Shown here piece after piece: positions 28,053 to 36,324 of a stretch of DNA of 64,000 bases. This stretch comes from Thalassotalea sp. PP2-459. Lineage in GTDB: Bacteria > Pseudomonadota > Gammaproteobacteria > Enterobacterales > Alteromonadaceae. The position numbers and the translations under genes were made by a program. Numbering within the stretch: position 1 is the stretch's first letter; each line of letters starts with the position of its first letter. Below the pieces are notes generated by a model. That model did not search any database. It saw only the letters and a list, made by a program, of their open reading frames with translations, and was not told where the DNA came from. The stretch spans positions 62,001 through 126,000 of the forward strand of contig NZ_MKQD01000034.1 in NCBI RefSeq assembly GCF_001913705.1. Reading direction: 5' to 3'.

Positions 28053-30488
28053 TTATCGTGCAATACTTTGTAAAACTGAAATATCGACTAAGTTGTTCAC
28101 GTTTTCTTTTAAGGTAATTAGCGTACTATTCGGCGTTAATTTACCACTGTCATCTTGTGCGAATATTTCTTGTTCTTTCATGCTGTTAATCAGGGTTGAC
28201 TGAGCTTTCTTATCAATAAACTCAGGTGCATTAATATTATTTACCACCGATAAACGTTTTGCGATCGATACCGCTTTTTCACTCAACTCATTTTTACTAA
28301 TTGGTGTTAAACGAGTTGCAAGGGAAGTTATAATAGCGAAACGCTGTAAAGTCTCATCAGCAACTTCACCTAACACTTGTACATAATTTTGCGTTTCGGT
28401 ATTTTCAACCAAGCTCCAAAAACCTGCTTTGCTTTGTTTGGCGATATTTTCTTGGCTTAGAAAGTGCAAAATATTGTCGACTTGCTTGGTCACTTCTGTT
28501 GGACATTGCCATAAAAACAAATCATTTCTCAACAGCACAATAAATTGTTGGATCTGTGTGTGTATATTTTCACTGCTTATTTTGGCAGTTCTATCAAGTA
28601 AGCGACAAATTAACGCGGGTAAAATGTAAGCATGTAAAACGTTATTGCGGTAATAGCGCATTTCTAATGCGGCAAAATCGCCAAGAGAAATAATGTCACC
28701 ACAGCTGTCTTTATCAACAATCACTTTTTTCAGTGCAATAACATCAGCTAATAAAGCGCTGCCAGATACCTCTGGAATGGTTAACTCATCGCTATAAGGT
28801 ACTGCTTTTTGTAAAGATAGAAAAAAGTTAAGTAAATATTCAAGTTCACTGCGTGGTAGCGCCTTATTTTCCGTAGCATGCAAAACCATAGCTACAAGCG
28901 AGACACCATTTAGGGCAGCACATTTATTAATAGCCACCATCACTTGGTTCGCAAGTAAATTCACGCTTGGTGTTAACCAACTTGGTTTTTGCGGATCTAT
29001 TGGGTCAACATCGTCTTTCCAATTTTCAACATGTTGATTTAAAAATTGGTTGATGTTGATTGGGGTACCAAAATTGACAAAACCTTTACCGTAATTGCGT
29101 AAATTTTTGATCGCTTTTAACACGCCAAAAATAGATTCATTTTGTTTCTTACTACCGCTCAATTCCTTATAGTAAGTGCCTACTTCCATAACATGTTCGT
29201 ATCCAAGGTACACCGGTACTAATGTAAGTGGTCTATTAATGCCGCGTAACAAGCTTTGAATGGTCATCGCAAGCATGCCTGTTTTCGGCTCAAGTAATTT
29301 ACCGGTTCTGCTGCGACCACCTTCCGAGTAATACTTTACTGAATACCCGCGTTCAAATAATAACCCTAAGTATTCGCGGAAAATAGCGGAATACATCCTA
29401 TTACCTTTAAAACTACGACGAATAAAGAATGCGCCCGCTTTTCTAAAAATAGGGCCTGCTGGCCAAAAGTTTAAGTTAATACCGGCGGCAATTCTGGGTG
29501 TAACCAATCCTTGTTGGTAAATAATATAGGTGAGTAATAAGTAGTCCATGTGGCTACGATGACACGGCACATAAATAATTTCCTGACCGTCATCAGCAAG
29601 CTCCCGCAAGGTATTAGCATTATTAACATTGATACCGCTATATAACCTATTCCACAGCCAATGTAATACCCGTTCGCCAATGCGGATCATGCCTTCGCGA
29701 TAATCACCGGCGATTTCATCCATAATGATCAGGGCTTGTTTTTCAATTGCCTCTTTCGATAAACCTTTAGCCTGTCTTTCATCTTCCATTAATCGCACGA
29801 TTGAAGGGTTTTTTAATAAGGTTTTAAACATCTGCTGCCGGTGCATTAAGCGCGGGCCGGTTGCTGCTACTTTTTGGCGATGAAAATGGAAACGAGCAAC
29901 ACGTAACAGCTTATGTGCGTTACTTTCGTCACTACCAAATTTATCGGTCATATAGCGGATAGATAACGGCTCGCTGAGCCTTACTAACGTATTTCGCCCT
30001 AGAAATAAGACAATAAAGAATTTTTTTAGCCAACTTGGTGATTCTTGTTCTGCAAGTACTTCTCGTACACCGGTATTATGTTTTTCTATGGTAGGTTTAC
30101 GCCCCCACACTAAGCTTGCCGGTATCAGTTGTGCGGCAAGGTTTTCATCTTGTTCGTGCGCGTTAAGAATTGCTAAGCTTTGCTGCATTGCACTCGATGC
30201 TTTTCTGCTAAATAACAATGAACTGGGTGTATCTATACATATGGTACGGGGAAAAGCTTGCCCTTTGATCATGACAGTAGATAATGGATCAGGCAGTGCG
30301 AGTTTTTTGCAGGCTTTTTGCAACGCCAGCAAGTCGCTAGCAGAACGATGCCTGACAATATAAAAGATTGGCTTGCTCTCACTATCGGTGAGTTTTTCTG
30401 ATAGCTCGTCGGCGACGATTCGACATTTTACCCAAAGAAATATTGGAAATTTTAATAGAAGATAAAAAAAACTTCTCAACGCTGACAT
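28053..30488 (-). CDS. plsB: Glycerol-3-phosphate acyltransferase PlsB
   Basis: Inner-membrane enzyme that adds the first acyl chain to sn-glycerol-3-phosphate in phospholipid synthesis. The 811-aa length is typical of PlsB. The acyltransferase motif is CHRSHMDYLLL (HX4D); further family blocks are FIRRSFKGNRMYSAIF, YSEGGRSRTGKLLEPK and LTLVPVYLGYEHVME. It stands alone on the minus strand. Confidence 0.97.
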   Translation of the reverse strand: MSALRSFFYLLLKFPIFLWVKCRIVADELSEKLTDSESKPIFYIVRHRSASDLLALQKACKKLALPDPLSTVMIKGQAFPRTICIDTPSSLLFSRKASSAMQQSLAILNAHEQDENLAAQLIPASLVWGRKPTIEKHNTGVREVLAEQESPSWLKKFFIVLFLGRNTLVRLSEPLSIRYMTDKFGSDESNAHKLLRVARFHFHRQKVAATGPRLMHRQQMFKTLLKNPSIVRLMEDERQAKGLSKEAIEKQALIIMDEIAGDYREGMIRIGERVLHWLWNRLYSGINVNNANTLRELADDGQEIIYVPCHRSHMDYLLLTYIIYQQGLVTPRIAAGINLNFWPAGPIFRKAGAFFIRRSFKGNRMYSAIFREYLGLLFERGYSVKYYSEGGRSRTGKLLEPKTGMLAMTIQSLLRGINRPLTLVPVYLGYEHVMEVGTYYKELSGSKKQNESIFGVLKAIKNLRNYGKGFVNFGTPININQFLNQHVENWKDDVDPIDPQKPSWLTPSVNLLANQVMVAINKCAALNGVSLVAMVLHATENKALPRSELEYLLNFFLSLQKAVPYSDELTIPEVSGSALLADVIALKKVIVDKDSCGDIISLGDFAALEMRYYRNNVLHAYILPALICRLLDRTAKISSENIHTQIQQFIVLLRNDLFLWQCPTEVTKQVDNILHFLSQENIAKQSKAGFWSLVENTETQNYVQVLGEVADETLQRFAIITSLATRLTPISKNELSEKAVSIAKRLSVVNNINAPEFIDKKAQSTLINSMKEQEIFAQDDSGKLTPNSTLITLKENVNNLVDISVLQSIAR

Positions 30489-30572
30489 CTTATTTACTCA
30501 TTATTGTGTGAACAAGAATTGTAGCATTATGAAGATGTGTTGTCTTTGCTTACGCGGGTGTTGCTTTTAATG

Positions 30573-32675
30573 CTAATCATCAGTGCCAACGGTTCTGTGA
30601 ATATCACCACCTAGGCTTTCTAAATGACTAACCATGACGCCGTGTTCCGCTACATCATAGCCATAGTAACCTTGTAGCAAGTGTTTACTGGATTGCCCAT
30701 TGCTATTCAATGGTGTTTTAACTATGAAATAATCGCCTTGCTGTCGGGTTGCATAGTATAAGTTTTTATTGAATATTTTAAGGTGGATATATCCGCGAGG
30801 CATAATAAAACCTGTATCTATGACGGGTAACTTTTCTGCAGTCAATTGTTGTTTGAATTCTTCGAGTTTCGCTTTGAAAAGCCGATTTGTTGTTTGCTCA
30901 ATTAAATACACTTGTTCAGGGTTTTTATGATCAAGTAAGAGTTGTTTCCAGCGTAAGTCTAATGTTTGGTTATTGTTCGAATATGTGGTGATAATAGCAG
31001 GTGATTTCTGATTCAGTGAAGTGACTGCCACGGTATGATTATCTATCCAATCGATATTTGTGATTGGAGACTGACTAGTGAAAATTTTCTCTTCTTCAGT
31101 TAAAGAGAGTGTAGGATTTTCGCGATTTAGTGCTGCACGAGAAATTTTCCATACGTTATTTTGCGTCGCTATTAATAGCGTTTGATCATCAGGGCTTAGC
31201 TGTATAAATTGGAAGACATAATATTGTTCGAAGTTAGATAAAACAACCGCGTTACCATTAGCTAGATTTCCCAAATAGAGTTGGCTTTTTCCAGAGCGTT
31301 TAGACGAAAAGATATAACGATTTTCATGATGAAATAACGCAGGGATAATATCGTATACCGTTGAATTATTGATTATTAGCTTATCATTGCTATTGGTTAA
31401 CCACTGATTACTAAAATTTGGTGAGCGAGTAGAAAATAGGATCGACTTATTATCATTGTGTCTAATCATATCACGTGATAAAAAGTCAGAAACACTGACG
31501 ACAGAGTGGGCAGTTTTACCCTCAAGATCTGCTAATAATATTTGATGGGATGGCGGCGGAGCAAAATAATAAACATGTTGACCATCATGATGCCATATTG
31601 CTTCCGACACAAAATAATCCAACTGTTGATGTTTAACTAATTGATTTGTTGTTAAGTGCAAAACATAAAATTGCGTATTCCGTTTGGAATTCGTGTTCAT
31701 GATTAACATTCTTTCACCATCTGGTGATACATCAAAAGCATGGTTTCCCATGCCCAAAGGTGAAGGTTGAAACAGTAACGATATTTGGTTGGTGTTTAAA
31801 TCGTATTCATACAATTGAAAGCTCGTTTGCTCGGGTAAACGAGCACTATAAAAAAGGTGGTTTTTATTATTATCAAAATAAATATTACCCAAGACCATTT
31901 CAGAGCAATCAAATAACGGGGTTAAATTTTCCAGTTTCTGGTGTATCACCTGTGCTTTGACGACATAACATTGTTTCTGCGCCTGATGAGCAAAATACAC
32001 TGATACTTGCTTAGTGCTATCATCCTGTATCCCTGCAATCAGTTTAAACATTGACACGTCATTAAGCGCAATTTTGCTTGCTTGTCCTGAGGTTAAATCT
32101 TTAAGCCACAGTTCTGTGTTCTTTTGATTTAGTTGCTCTCTTAAATACAGTAACTGGTTAGTTGAAGGAATGATTCTGGGTGAATGCTCTTGACCAGCTT
32201 GCCTAGTGATCTCCAAGGTGTGGCTAGGTTTATCAAGCTGGCCATTATCACGCTTTAATAGTGTGAATAACAAGATGCTTAGCAATATCAAGGAAAATAT
32301 GGTGCTGAATAGCAATGTTTGACTATTTTTTGAGTTATTGGTGTGTTCGGCGGAAGCTATTTCTTTTTCGAACGCTTCTATAGGACAAATTAACCGATAA
32401 CCTATTTTGGGTACTGTTTGTATATAAGTCGCATTTTTAGGGTCGTCATTGAGTATTTTTCTCAGATTTGCGATTTGCTTGTTCATAGCATTATCAGTGA
32501 CATAACGACCCAACCATAAACGCTCAATGATGGCTTCTCGTGTTAACACTTGATTAGGACGTTCAATAAAAAGCAGTAATAATTGAAAGAGTTTAGGCTC
32601 AATGGCTATTTCTGTTCCTTGATGAATAAGTTTGCCGTGCGTGATATCGACACAAAATTGACCTAATTTGATCAT
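30573..32675 (-). CDS. CadC/ToxR-like membrane regulator with periplasmic beta-propeller-like domain
   Basis: A 700-aa one-component regulator. Residues 1-105 form an OmpR/PhoB-type winged helix (EPKLFQLLLLFIERPNQVLT, then TVPKIGYRLICP). One membrane segment lies around 117-140. The large C-terminal part has repeated blade-like units (for example NKNHLFYSARLP, FDVSPDGERMLIMNTNS) as in WD40/PD40 TolB-type propellers, presumably periplasmic. The layout suggests envelope sensing coupled directly to DNA binding. It is divergent from the secreted NTF2-like protein; a perfect palindrome lies between them. Ligand unknown. Confidence 0.85.
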   Translation of the reverse strand: MIKLGQFCVDITHGKLIHQGTEIAIEPKLFQLLLLFIERPNQVLTREAIIERLWLGRYVTDNAMNKQIANLRKILNDDPKNATYIQTVPKIGYRLICPIEAFEKEIASAEHTNNSKNSQTLLFSTIFSLILLSILLFTLLKRDNGQLDKPSHTLEITRQAGQEHSPRIIPSTNQLLYLREQLNQKNTELWLKDLTSGQASKIALNDVSMFKLIAGIQDDSTKQVSVYFAHQAQKQCYVVKAQVIHQKLENLTPLFDCSEMVLGNIYFDNNKNHLFYSARLPEQTSFQLYEYDLNTNQISLLFQPSPLGMGNHAFDVSPDGERMLIMNTNSKRNTQFYVLHLTTNQLVKHQQLDYFVSEAIWHHDGQHVYYFAPPPSHQILLADLEGKTAHSVVSVSDFLSRDMIRHNDNKSILFSTRSPNFSNQWLTNSNDKLIINNSTVYDIIPALFHHENRYIFSSKRSGKSQLYLGNLANGNAVVLSNFEQYYVFQFIQLSPDDQTLLIATQNNVWKISRAALNRENPTLSLTEEEKIFTSQSPITNIDWIDNHTVAVTSLNQKSPAIITTYSNNNQTLDLRWKQLLLDHKNPEQVYLIEQTTNRLFKAKLEEFKQQLTAEKLPVIDTGFIMPRGYIHLKIFNKNLYYATRQQGDYFIVKTPLNSNGQSSKHLLQGYYGYDVAEHGVMVSHLESLGGDIHRTVGTDD

Positions 32676-32835
32676 TGATTAATTACTGCTTTGAACACTA
32701 ATGGTTGAGGTACTTTATTCTGTCAGAGTTTCACACAGAGTTGAAATTAATCACCTTCAAAATCGTTATAAAATGCGCAATAAACTAAAAATTCACTTTT
32801 AATTCAGCTTTTTTCCCTAAGTTTTCACAACATTA

Positions 32836-32850
32836 CACACAAATTGTGTG
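32836..32850. promoter_or_regulatory. Palindrome, candidate operator for the CadC-like regulator
   Basis: CACACAA-A-TTGTGTG is a perfect 7-1-7 palindrome, extended imperfectly to 32828-32856 (CAACAT outer arms). It sits 52 bp before the plus-strand gene and about 160 bp upstream of the regulator start. It could alternatively act as a small hairpin in the leader. Binding is inferred. Confidence 0.45.
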
Positions 32851-32901
32851 ATGTTGTTTGTTGTTATGTCATTTAATGTATAAACACGATGAGGGTTAGT
32901 T

Positions 32902-34146
32902 ATGACGATGATATTAAAAGGTTCTTGGTTGATATGGTTGCTATTAGGGATGATCGTTTTTTCACCCCATCAAGCTAATGCAAATGAAGAAAAATACTAT
33001 GCTTCGCTTCGTTATAATCATGTCTCTTTACATGCAGAAACTAAAGGTATTTTACCTATTTCACCACAACAGGCTGCAAAGCAACCGCACTATGTTTTTA
33101 AGTACAATGAGGCGGAAAAGCTGGTAGAGATAATTAACAATACTTATCAAAATGCAAAACTTCATCCGTTAACGCATTTTGCAGTAAAGCGCGTAAAAAT
33201 TGACTATTCTACAGGCAAAAAAACACTTACCTTTTACGATATCAACAATAAAAGAATGCCAAATATTCGCGGCGTATTTAAAGAAGTGTATCGTATTGAT
33301 GATACTGGGTTTGTTGAACAGCTCAATTTTTATGATGCAGATGATAAAGCGATGGAATCGCGTTGGAACATTGCTGAGTATCGCTGGCGCAAACATAACA
33401 ACTTGGTGATTGAGCAACGATTTAATACTGCAGGCGTAAAACAGCCGTTATCACCTTATTTCCCCTTTAATGACACTGCGATTGAATATGATGATGCTGG
33501 CAATCCTTACCGTCATTTTAACCTAGATAAGGCGCTTAATATTGTTAATAACAAAGACGGTATTGCTTATTACGAAGATACATACAATGAGCAGGGTTTG
33601 CATATTAAATATGCTTATTATGATCAGAACTACCAATTGACGCTCAATGCATGGGGCTTTGCTTACGCAATAAAACACTATGATAGCCAAGGACAATATA
33701 CTGGCCGAACAAAATATGACTTGCAAAGCGAAAAGATACCTAATTTATTTCCTAAGGCGGTGCTGAATGATAAAAAAGAGATTGAAGCCATTAAACAAGT
33801 ATCAATTGATTATCTTAACGCCTTAAAACAATTAGACCCTAAGTTAATGAAATCAGTCATGCACCCTGACTTGTCAAAACATACGGTACCACCGTTTCCT
33901 GCCCCAAATGGTGAAGTTTCTTTGCGTGAAACGACTTATCAACGGATGATTGAACATGCAACTTACTGGAACCGGAGCGGTATACGCTTTCCGCCTATTA
34001 TGACGAATCAAGTCACTGTATTAGATCAGCACAACAATATAGCCACGGTGAAAATGGTTTCAGATAACTGGATTGAGTACCTGCATTTAGTTAAATTGAA
34101 GGGTAAATGGCAAATTAAGAATTTGTTGTGGGATTATAATCGTTAA
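32902..34146 (+). CDS. Secreted protein with YD-like repeats and C-terminal NTF2-like domain
   Basis: A 414-aa exported protein: signal peptide (LIWLLLGMIVFSPHQANA), then a tyrosine- and aspartate-rich region with repeated short strands (EYDDAGNPYRHFN, EDTYNEQGLHIKYAYYD, HYDSQGQYTGRTKYD) reminiscent of YD/MORN-type repeats. The last about 120 residues, from EAIKQVSIDYLNALKQ to KWQIKNLLWDY, look like the NTF2-like lumazine-binding-2 family (PF12893 type). Function unknown. It is probably controlled by the divergent CadC-like regulator and followed by an esterase. Confidence 0.72.
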   Translation: MTMILKGSWLIWLLLGMIVFSPHQANANEEKYYASLRYNHVSLHAETKGILPISPQQAAKQPHYVFKYNEAEKLVEIINNTYQNAKLHPLTHFAVKRVKIDYSTGKKTLTFYDINNKRMPNIRGVFKEVYRIDDTGFVEQLNFYDADDKAMESRWNIAEYRWRKHNNLVIEQRFNTAGVKQPLSPYFPFNDTAIEYDDAGNPYRHFNLDKALNIVNNKDGIAYYEDTYNEQGLHIKYAYYDQNYQLTLNAWGFAYAIKHYDSQGQYTGRTKYDLQSEKIPNLFPKAVLNDKKEIEAIKQVSIDYLNALKQLDPKLMKSVMHPDLSKHTVPPFPAPNGEVSLRETTYQRMIEHATYWNRSGIRFPPIMTNQVTVLDQHNNIATVKMVSDNWIEYLHLVKLKGKWQIKNLLWDYNR

Positions 34147-34226
34147 TCATGTAAAGGTCTGTTGCCCTTCGCGTTTTGTTCGAACAAAATTTAATTTCGG
34201 AAGATCAACAGACCCAAGGAATCACT

Positions 34227-35105
34227 GTGCGAAAAATAAAGAGTAAAGTAACAGCGGGTGTGATCAGCATCTTGTTAATAGTTATGGGATATAACATCAG
34301 TCAACAATATAGGCAGGAATACACCTCTAGTTATATTGATCAAACCATTTATTCTGAAACACTTGATGAACATAGAAAAGTTTTTATTCGTTTACCTAAA
34401 ACGTATGATCAGAACAAACAGTATCCGCTCATTATAAGATCAGACGGGAATTTTAATTTAAAACGTTGGGATGAGTCGTTGCATTCATTAAGTGAACAAC
34501 AATTAGCAGAAGATGCAATTCTAGTCTCGATACCTAATCAATTTTGGCAAGATACCCGCAATCGTGACTTAGTTCCGCCTTATGCACGAAAAGATGTGAA
34601 TATAGAAGCTCGACCAGTTACAGAAAGAAACCCAGAAATATTTGGTAAAGCAGATTTGTTTTTAGCCTTTATAGAAAAAGAGCTTCTACCGCATATTGAA
34701 AACCAATTTAATATTAATCAAAACAGAATATTAAGCGGCTTTTCAGCGGGAGGAAGTTTCGTGTTATACACCCTGGTAAACAAACCAGAGCTATTTACGG
34801 GATATTTCGCCTTCAGTCCCGCGGCATGGTATGACGACTCCGTGGTGGTAAAAAATTTTAGTGAACAGTTAGCGAACACTTCAGGGAGACCATTGTTTTT
34901 ATACCTAAGTTTAGGAGCAAAAGAGAATGACATTATAACAGGCTCATTTGAAGGGCTACTTGCAGCGTTGAACACAAAAGCTCCTGAAAACTTACATTGG
35001 CAGTCTAGTTATAGTGCCGATGCAGGCCATGTAGAGAACCCTTATATTTCAGTACCGAAAGCGTTAAAAGCATACGATAACTTTGTTGAAAGTTTAAAAA
35101 ATTAA
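34227..35105 (+). CDS. Esterase of the Fes/IroE-like (PF00756) alpha/beta-hydrolase family
   Basis: Membrane-anchored or exported serine esterase. It has an N-terminal hydrophobic segment (AGVISILLIVMGYNI), then RKVFIRLPKTYDQNKQYPLI, the nucleophile elbow GFSAGGSF and a late AGHVENP offering the catalytic His. The same layout is found in siderophore and other carboxyl esterases; the substrate here is unknown. The frame is open from a TTG at 34176, but GTG 34227 is preferred because AAGGA lies at 34216-34220 and the signal then starts correctly, giving 292 aa. Probably co-transcribed with the secreted NTF2-like gene. Confidence 0.82.
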   Translation: MRKIKSKVTAGVISILLIVMGYNISQQYRQEYTSSYIDQTIYSETLDEHRKVFIRLPKTYDQNKQYPLIIRSDGNFNLKRWDESLHSLSEQQLAEDAILVSIPNQFWQDTRNRDLVPPYARKDVNIEARPVTERNPEIFGKADLFLAFIEKELLPHIENQFNINQNRILSGFSAGGSFVLYTLVNKPELFTGYFAFSPAAWYDDSVVVKNFSEQLANTSGRPLFLYLSLGAKENDIITGSFEGLLAALNTKAPENLHWQSSYSADAGHVENPYISVPKALKAYDNFVESLKN

Positions 35106-35139
35106 AAGTTTTAATCACACAGTTGCGATTATTTACAGG

Positions 35140-35155
35140 CTGTATATACTAACAG
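35140..35155. promoter_or_regulatory. LexA (SOS) box 1
   Basis: CTGTATATACTAACAG fits the gammaproteobacterial LexA consensus CTG-N10-CAG with a central TATATA-like core. It lies 46 bp upstream of the lexA start, with the second box five bases downstream. Confidence 0.88.
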
Positions 35156-35160
35156 TGAAA

Positions 35161-35176
35161 CTGTCCATATATACAG
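35161..35176. promoter_or_regulatory. LexA (SOS) box 2
   Basis: CTGTCCATATATACAG fits CTG-N10-CAG and lies nine bases before the lexA GTG start, overlapping the ribosome-binding region. Tandem boxes at lexA are standard for autorepression. Confidence 0.9.
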
Positions 35177-35185
35177 GGAATAATC

Positions 35186-35809
35186 GTGAGCGAGTTCAAG
35201 CCATTAACAAACAGACAAGAACAAATTTTTGATCTGATTAAAGAGAAGATATCAGAAACTGGTATGCCGCCTACCCGTGCAGAAATAGCGACCTTTTTTG
35301 GTTTTAAATCTGCTAACGCTGCAGAAGAGCACTTAAAGGCGCTTGCTAAAAAAGGTTACATTGAAATGTTACCAGGTACCTCTCGTGGTATTAGGTTAGC
35401 TGACGATTTTGTTGAAGAACAAGGTTTACCTTTAATAGGTAGAGTAGCCGCAGGTGAACCTATTCTTGCACAAGAGCATGTTGAAGAAAGGTACCAAATT
35501 GATGGTAGTTTGTTTCACCCTGCAGCAGATTACTTATTACGAGTGAACGGCGAAAGCATGAAAGACATTGGTATCTTCGACGGTGATTTGCTTGCCGTTC
35601 ATCAAACGACTGATGTACAAAATGGTCAGGTTGTTGTGGCCAGAGTTGAAGATGATGTAACGGTGAAGCGTTTGAAGCGAGATGGTAATGTTGTATACCT
35701 TCATGCTGAGAACGAAGACTTCTCACCGATAAAAGTCGATTTAACCAGCCAACATTTCAATATTGAAGGTTTGGCGGTAGGTGTAATTCGATCTGCCGAT
35801 TGGATGTAA
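35186..35809 (+). CDS. lexA: LexA repressor
   Basis: SOS-response repressor and self-cleaving serine protease. The 207-aa protein has an N-terminal winged helix ([33 protein letters not shown] with the recognition helix), the Ala-Gly cleavage site in RVAAGEP, the catalytic Ser in [10 protein letters not shown] and the catalytic Lys in [10 protein letters not shown]. All are intact. GTG start. Two LexA boxes immediately upstream indicate autoregulation. A strong terminator follows, so it is monocistronic. Confidence 0.98.
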   Translation: MSEFKPLTNRQEQIFDLIKEKISETGMPPTRAEIATFFGFKSANAAEEHLKALAKKGYIEMLPGTSRGIRLADDFVEEQGLPLIGRVAAGEPILAQEHVEERYQIDGSLFHPAADYLLRVNGESMKDIGIFDGDLLAVHQTTDVQNGQVVVARVEDDVTVKRLKRDGNVVYLHAENEDFSPIKVDLTSQHFNIEGLAVGVIRSADWM

Positions 35810-35827
35810 ATAATTGTATTGCTGGTA

Positions 35828-35869
35828 AACAGGTATTATCGCTTTTTCTGGGGAATAACACCTGTTTTT
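35828..35869 (+). terminator. Intrinsic terminator of lexA
   Basis: AACAGGTATTAT (35828-35839) pairs with ATAACACCTGTT (35855-35866) with a single mismatch, running into TTTTT (35865-35869), 19 bp after the lexA stop. Confidence 0.75.
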
Positions 35870-36324
35870 CATTCTCTTGATTAAAAATCAACCTTTAATT
35901 GCTAAATCTTCATATTAACCAGTGCTCACTACCAAATAACCCTGTGTATAAGTGCTTTTCTGTTTAAATAATCACCATCTATAATAAAGCGAAGAAAAAA
36001 CTTTTTTAGAGTAAATGCTTAAAAAGTATACATTTGCGCTATGCCCTGTGTAATGCACCCTCCAGTCGTTTAGAGTTTATACTCAATTGTATTTATTATC
36101 TTTTTATTGCTTATGTCGATCAAATTAAAAATTGACCCAGATCAAATATTAAGTAATTCTAGAACAGAAAGTAAACAACACTAATAATAAGGCGAACTTT
36201 CACCTGTTTAAAAAATCGCCATAAAAAATAACAATAAAATCGCATCAAAAACATAAGTAAATAAGAGCTAAGTAATACTAAAGTGCTTTGTTTTTGACTT
36301 AGAAAGGGTATAAGGAGATGTCGA
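35870..36324. other. Long AT-rich leader region upstream of coxB
   Basis: About 450 bp between the lexA terminator and coxB with no convincing gene. A minus-strand frame entering it from coxB is a shadow. It contains an FNR-like site (36132-36145), a looser TTGAT/ATCAA palindrome (35877-35891), and AAGGAG at 36312-36317 for coxB. The length suggests a regulated promoter with a long leader. Confidence 0.6.
36132..36145. promoter_or_regulatory. Candidate FNR/Anr-type binding site before coxB
   Basis: TTGACCCAGATCAA matches the FNR-type consensus TTGAT-N4-ATCAA at nine of ten specified positions, about 180 bp upstream of coxB. Oxygen-linked control of an aa3 oxidase would make sense, but binding is inferred. 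Confidence 0.5.
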
